Source of the DNA: Archilochus colubris
Lineage: Eukaryota > Chordata > Aves > Apodiformes > Trochilidae
Assembly: GCA_023079485.1 (NCBI GenBank)
Contig: CM041092.1
Coordinates: 10,243,127-10,307,126, forward strand
Length of the DNA: 64,000 nt
Direction: 5' to 3'
Made by a program: the position numbers and the translations under genes. Below the pieces are notes generated by a model. It had not been told where the DNA came from. It made no database searches and saw only the letters and a program-made list of their open reading frames with translations. Shown in pieces: positions 58,507-64,000 of this stretch (positions are counted from its first letter, which is position 1; the number at the start of each line of letters is the position of its first letter).

Positions 58507-61500
58507 ACACTTTGGGGGGCACAAATTCCTTTTTTTTTTTCCTCTTCCTCTTTTCACTTCAGTAGGTTCAGAGATCAAGGTGGCTGGTTCAGTTTTCTTG
58601 AGATCCTATTTCACAAGACAGCTGTGGAGCTCATCAATCAAAGTATTCCTGCACTGCTTCTGCACCAATGCTAAGTAAACTTCAGTTGGTAACTGAAGCT
58701 GGCCCCTGAAGTTTGATATCCCTAGCACTACTGCTCTGTGTAAATTAAAAAGTGATCACTTATTTTTTAATCAGTAACCCTTTATAAGGACAAAGAACAA
58801 TTGTCTTATTGGCTTAATAGCTATATAGACGTAAAGAAAGACACAAAGGTTGTTTCCAGATAATTTCAAGTTATACTTTAAATCAAATTATGAGGAAGAC
58901 AGAGCATTCTTAATCACCAACCCTTAAGGAATTTCCAGAATAAATACAATCAAATGAAAATGTAATAATTCAAACCTGTAGTGCTTTACCAAGAGATTTG
59001 GCACAAAAAAATACAACATAAACACTGCTCTATATTTAAAAAGCAGTGCTGGAAGAAAGAGCTCCCTCTCTTTCACATGAGTTTAAGGTATTTAAAACAA
59101 TTAATTTTTTAGGCTGATAGCCTGAGATCTCTCTGAGGTGTTCTTATACCATACACTGATCACTGGGATCGCCTGGACAGAAACACAGAGCCCAGCTCTA
59201 CACCAATAGCCATTGTCTGAACAGTTTTTTTTTTTACCAAAGTGCAGTGTATGTGCACTCCCTTTTGGGAAGCTATGCTGTGGCCCTTCCAAGGGCAGAT
59301 TTCTATGCCAAAGTTACTAGTAGAGAGAAAAAATGCATGTTCTTTCTTTCAGATGTGTTTTTTATCTAACAACCCTATCCTGTTTGGCTTGGAAAACCCT
59401 AAGAAGACTATCTATACATGCTCCATGTCCCTGCAAGCTAAAGGAACTAGAGAAACACCCATACAAAATCACCAGACACTGAAGAAATACATGGGCAATT
59501 GCATGGCTGTGCAGAGTGCTCTTACTCTACTGCTCTCTCTGCTGCTACCAGAGCTCAGAGATATCTATATAGCCAGTAGAAATAATCTGAAACTTCTGCA
59601 TAATCTCATATTCCTATGGTTTCAAATTAAGGAATTACAGTCCCCTTTTAGGAGTTAAAATAAACAACTAAGTCACTCAGCAGCCCCTGTGTTATTTAAA
59701 TGGCCATTAATTAATTTTGTAGTACCTTCAGGATACTGACCAGCACAAATATACCACCACTCTACTTTCAAATCAGTGTCAGTGTTGGTTACTTGTTAGT
59801 GCTCTTCAGAAGATGAGTGGGGCCACAGATCTCTTCATTGCTCAGCTTTGCACTCGCATTACCTGAAAATGTGCCAGATCCTTTGGCAGGAACAAAAGAA
59901 ATTGAATGAAAATTCCTTTGAAGTAGTTGCCAAGATGTTTTATTGCACAGTCTTTGACAAAGAGTGAAATGGAAAAAAACCCCAAAAATTCTTCTTACTT
60001 TAAATGCACCATCCTTTTCTGCATAAATAATAATGCAGATAACTAAGAGGCTGTTAGGGATGTAATAGGGATTTAGAAACACATGCACATACTAAGTTAG
60101 CCCTATAGAGCTACATAGGTAACAAAATTACAGTCAATACAGAAAAAAGTGGTAAGGCCAATGAGAATTATGTGGTGAGACACTTATATAGTAAACTAGG
60201 TGACACTTGGGCCTCAGCAATTGCTAGGAGAATGGGGTTAGTGAAACAGAGGTATTTATCTCTCAGTCGTGGATAAAAAAAGGCTGTTTTCTCTCCTGTT
60301 AGGTCCTACTGGGAGAAAGTTACTAACTAGTTTCACCAGTATTGACTACCAAGTTCTTCTTTCATTAATTTTTGGGACCATACAACCATAGTTAGTTTCT
60401 ATTTATATCAGGTATTTCTTCAACCTCTTGGCTAGTAAAGTCACATAAACCTTCTAAGCTCAGAGAAAGTCCAGCAGTAATACTGTGAAAACGTAAATGT
60501 ATAACTAAACAAGATTAAGTGCATCTCATTCCTCGATAAATTTACTGAAGGGGATGTGAAAATTCTCTAGGATGTTTTGAACTGTAATGTTTTAATTACT
60601 GATCTGTCATTGGTAACTATTTACAGGCTGAATCTGCTCAGATGGTGCACAGAGCATGTGATGTATTTTTGTAGGATGCTGGGGCTGAAGTCATGTGGTA
60701 GTAAATATAATCTTGACTTTATTATAATGCTCTTTTTCCTTAGCTATTGTCTACAAATAAATCTTTTCGTTTATGAGACCCAGTGAAGGTATTATTGTAA
60801 CCAAAACATAAAAAAAAGATATATAGTCTGATTTCTCTGCCTTTGAAACAAGGAAAAGCTGGGAAGCTACAGTATTTTGGAGAACCCTTCATTACTTCGA
60901 AATGATCAAAACAGCTGAGTCTATGCGTGCATGCAGGGGGAGGATATACAGACCTAAATCTTTAGAATCTAGTGTGAGAGCTAAATGAATCATGAACTGT
61001 GCTGAATATATGAGCATTCTTCTGCAAATGGACTATGTAGATCACATGGATCACGTGAGGTGTTCAGTATTCTCAGATAGTGCACAGAGACAGGGAGATG
61101 TTCCCAGACATTTTTCCATACAAGTGATGTCAGAATCATGCCCTGATCTGGTTTCTTGGCCAGTAAAAGCCAGATACATTACAAGTTAAAGTGCTTGTTA
61201 TGAAAAAAGACAGCCTTTCCTCTGCAATACTTTGCAGTCTCCCACAACAGTGGCAGCTGGTAAATGTAATGATATCAGTATGCCCACATGGCCTTTTTAT
61301 CCATCACCAGAGGCAGATAACCACACAAGGAAACCAAAGCTATGTCCATTAATGTATTTGGGCACGGAGCCAAGCGAGCGCATATCCACACATTTAGAGA
61401 AATCCAGGTGAGCCTGACACTGGTCTAGCTTGACCTTCATAGTAAGAAGCAGGATCTGAGACATCACTACTGCTGGCATGGCAGCACTCCTACCTTTCAT

Positions 61501-63473
61501 AGTGCATTTCTAGTCTCATCTTGCTGTTTAGCACTGATCTTTATCTGACAGGAGGGCTGTTTCATTCTGCCATGCAGAGCCACCCCAGCTAACACAAGGG
61601 TTTGTACATAGCCAAGAAACTCCACCCGTGCACAGGGTACCTCTATATTCACCAGTTTTCCAGCTCTTCCTTTACAGGCAACCATCACAGCCAGAGAGAA
61701 GCAAAGAGGCAGCAGCACCAGCAGTGCCCCTGAATCACATGAATCTGTAGAGAAAAAGGCTGCTTGTGTTAGGCTCCATGTTGGCATCTATGTATGGAAA
61801 TGATGGAAAGACTGAGACTTTCTATGAGAAATTCTGCTTGTAGAATAAGAGTTGCAGTTTGACTATTCTGCCAAGACAGTGCTTTAAAATACCAAATTCA
61901 AGGTTTGCACAGACTATTTCAATAATGCTTCTGATGGGTCTCCCTTTTTCTCCTACTTTCATTGGCATGCTTCAGGCTTCACAGCTTCACTTGAGTGAGT
62001 TTATGAACTGAGAAAATTCGGGCAAAATTCTTGCCCATAGGAAACAAAGGGGATGGAAGAGGTGATGGGGGGAAGAACAGCATTATGAACAGCTATCTTT
62101 AAGGCTGCTTGGTAACTGCTCATGGTGCAATCTTTATGCTACCCTTGCTGTTTCATGTTGATGTTCAGGATGTAACACTGGAAAACAGTGGAAGTTGAAG
62201 CTAATATGAGAACAATTTCTAATCTCAAGAGAAATGGAAATGGCGTCAATTTGCTGGTAAACAGTCTGCAGAAGGGGATGACCCAGAGCTGAGAAGGGCA
62301 AAAACGAAAAACTACTAAAAATGGGCTGAAGCATCTGCAGCAATTGCAGAATATCAGTATGAATGTCAAAGGGATTTTTTTTCCTCTCTTGCAGGGCAGA
62401 ATCTCAGCACCTCCTCCACTGCTATGTTTTAAAAGGGTCAAACAGCACAGCTCTTCTCTATCTGAAATGATAGAGCTTTTCTAAAAACAACTGAAGCAAT
62501 GAAGTATTTTACACACTCAGCAAGCCAACATTTTTATAATGATCCTAAATACTTTTGGTGTTAAAAGAGTCCCTTGTCAGTTCCTGCCTGTGTAGAGCCT
62601 CATAACAGTTCACAAATTGTCTTATCTGTTATCCCTCTTGTGTGAATGGCAATCCATTTCCTGGGAAGGCTGTAAACTCAGTTTTATGCCATGTATTTTC
62701 TTTCCTTCTTTAAAACTTTCATAACTCATTGTCCTCAGCACACCATTATTTATCTTGGATAACACGTGAAAATTATTGTAATAGTATTAACACATAGATG
62801 TAATAACAAATAAGGTAAAACATCTGATGGTGTGAGGTAGTGATTACTTGTTATGACATTTTATAGCACAGCATTTCCTACATTAATATTGTAACTTGGC
62901 AACCCAGTGTTTATTTCAACTTTTTTTTTTCCTCAAGTACAATTTGTATTTTCATTTTGACATGACTGTAAGGATGCCTGACTTTCTATCTCAGAATCAA
63001 AATTACCCTTGTATCTTTCAATTCATCCTTTTCCATGTTTTCAGGTTTTGTGCACTTCAAACAAACCCAGATAGAATCAAAAGCATTTCCTTGACAGTGA
63101 GAAGCTATCTGAGAACACAGCCCTCACCTGCTAATAATGCACACAGTGTGTACTCCAGCCTTGCAAATGGTGCAGAATATACCAGGAATGATATGACCAA
63201 GCTCAGTTCAACATAGCTTAACCTTCACATCTGGCCTGAAATGCACACACTTGGCCTACATAAAGCCTTAATCCATCTAACCAGCTTTGTAAGACTTTCC
63301 TAAGAGCACTTGCTATTGCATGCCTAAATACTTGATCCCCCTAGCAAGACTACAGGTAAGGTAGGCAGGTAAGGAATAATTGTCTCCAAAGATTCATAAG
63401 AACCTCTTTTCAGAGATGTATCTTTACCAAAAGCTATTAATGCCACTAATGGTAGACTGAAAGGATGCGAAAT

Positions 63474-63527
63474 ATACCTGGTGTGTATTAATATATATAT
63501 ATTAACAACATACCTGGTGTGTATTAA
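63474..63527. repeat. 18-bp direct repeat flanking an 18-bp palindrome
   Basis: ATACCTGGTGTGTATTAA occurs at 63474-63491 and 63510-63527 (36-bp period). Between them, overlapping the first copy, is the perfect palindrome TTAATATATATATATTAA at 63488-63505. A short CA-rich stretch follows to about 63540. Confidence 0.85.
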
Positions 63528-64000
63528 CACACACAACACAGCAAAACCTGCCCATATTCACATCTGCTTTTAAGAGAAGATTGATGCAGAACAGCTGATG
63601 TGAAGACAGAGGTACAGATGAACAAGCAAGGGAGCAGAAGTTCTGACACAGAGATCATCTTTCACCAGAATTTTCAGGGCACTGACCAACAGCTGGAGAT
63701 GGTGAGCCATGGGCCATCCTGACACAGAAAATTTCATCTGTGAGAACAAGCTGAATTTTGAGCTGGTAGAAAGGGAAGAGGGAGCATCTTTCTTAGAGAA
63801 ATTATACTGTCTCATTGTCTAGAAAACAGGAAAGTCTAATAAACTTGAGGCTCTACTGTCAGAATTTGTTCTCCTGCTCCTTTTCTTTTTAGACTTAAAC
63901 CAGGAAGAACTTAGTTAAAGGCAATAACATTTTGAGAAGGCAACAAATTACTGTAGAAACATGTCATGTCTTATTAGTGACTACATACAGGTAGACAGCT

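Larger units (their letters stand above)
44566..64000 (-). other. KALRN: KALRN intron upstream of the 123-nt exon (partial, at least 19,435 bp)
   Basis: Ends at the CTGACAG acceptor at 44566 and extends past the window edge. It contains three CR1 fragments (46.7, 54.1 and 58.2 kb), A-rich tracts near 58.48 kb and a duplicated segment at 63.47-63.53 kb. I looked for the preceding spectrin-repeat exon (ending near QLCVFQQDVQQ) and did not find it. Other ORFs up to 138 codons resemble nothing I recognise. Confidence 0.8.

Noticed and set aside
59242..59658. 138-codon plus-strand ORF
   Set aside because: No recognisable family, weak composition, and no adjacent splice or promoter evidence; best read as chance.

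Overview
The window is vertebrate nuclear DNA, almost certainly from a bird. It has long AT-rich introns, small GT-AG exons, dispersed CR1 LINE fragments of avian type and short low-complexity tracts. There are no bacterial-style operons or tightly packed ORFs. The relatively well-preserved CR1 copy at 46.7-47.3 kb suits a neoavian, perhaps passerine, genome, but species level is inference.

One gene explains all the coding sequence I can support: KALRN (kalirin, a multidomain Rho-family guanine nucleotide exchange factor), on the minus strand. Four consecutive internal exons are present. In transcript order they are 44565-44443 (123 nt), 24992-24801 (192 nt), 12102-11933 (170 nt) and 6997-6823 (175 nt). 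They join in frame into 220 codons from the spectrin-repeat region between the N-terminal SEC14-like domain and the first DH-PH module. Every junction has a clean AG acceptor and a GTAAG(A/C) donor. Residue choices, especially the end of the 6823-6997 exon (RIFEQYTIE), fit kalirin better than its paralogue TRIO. The exons expected on either side (upstream exon ending near QLCVFQQDVQQ, downstream exon starting near VTAELDAWNED) are not visible, so both ends of the window lie in large introns.

Layout: 1-6822 downstream intron; 6823-6997 exon; 6998-11932 intron (4.9 kb); 11933-12102 exon; 12103-24800 intron (12.7 kb) with a CR1 fragment at 22.7 kb; 24801-24992 exon; 24993-44442 intron (19.5 kb) with a CR1 fragment at 28.2-28.5 kb; 44443-44565 exon; 44566-64000 upstream intron (at least 19.4 kb) with CR1 fragments at 46.7, 54.1 and 58.2 kb.

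I did not find a new biological system. The items worth checking are modest: a signal-peptide-like ORF with a strong start context inside an intron (minus strand, near 32.78 kb), two overlapping hairpins with the same loop (17.0 kb), other compact inverted repeats, and an almost pure polypyrimidine tract hard against the acceptor of the 192-nt exon.
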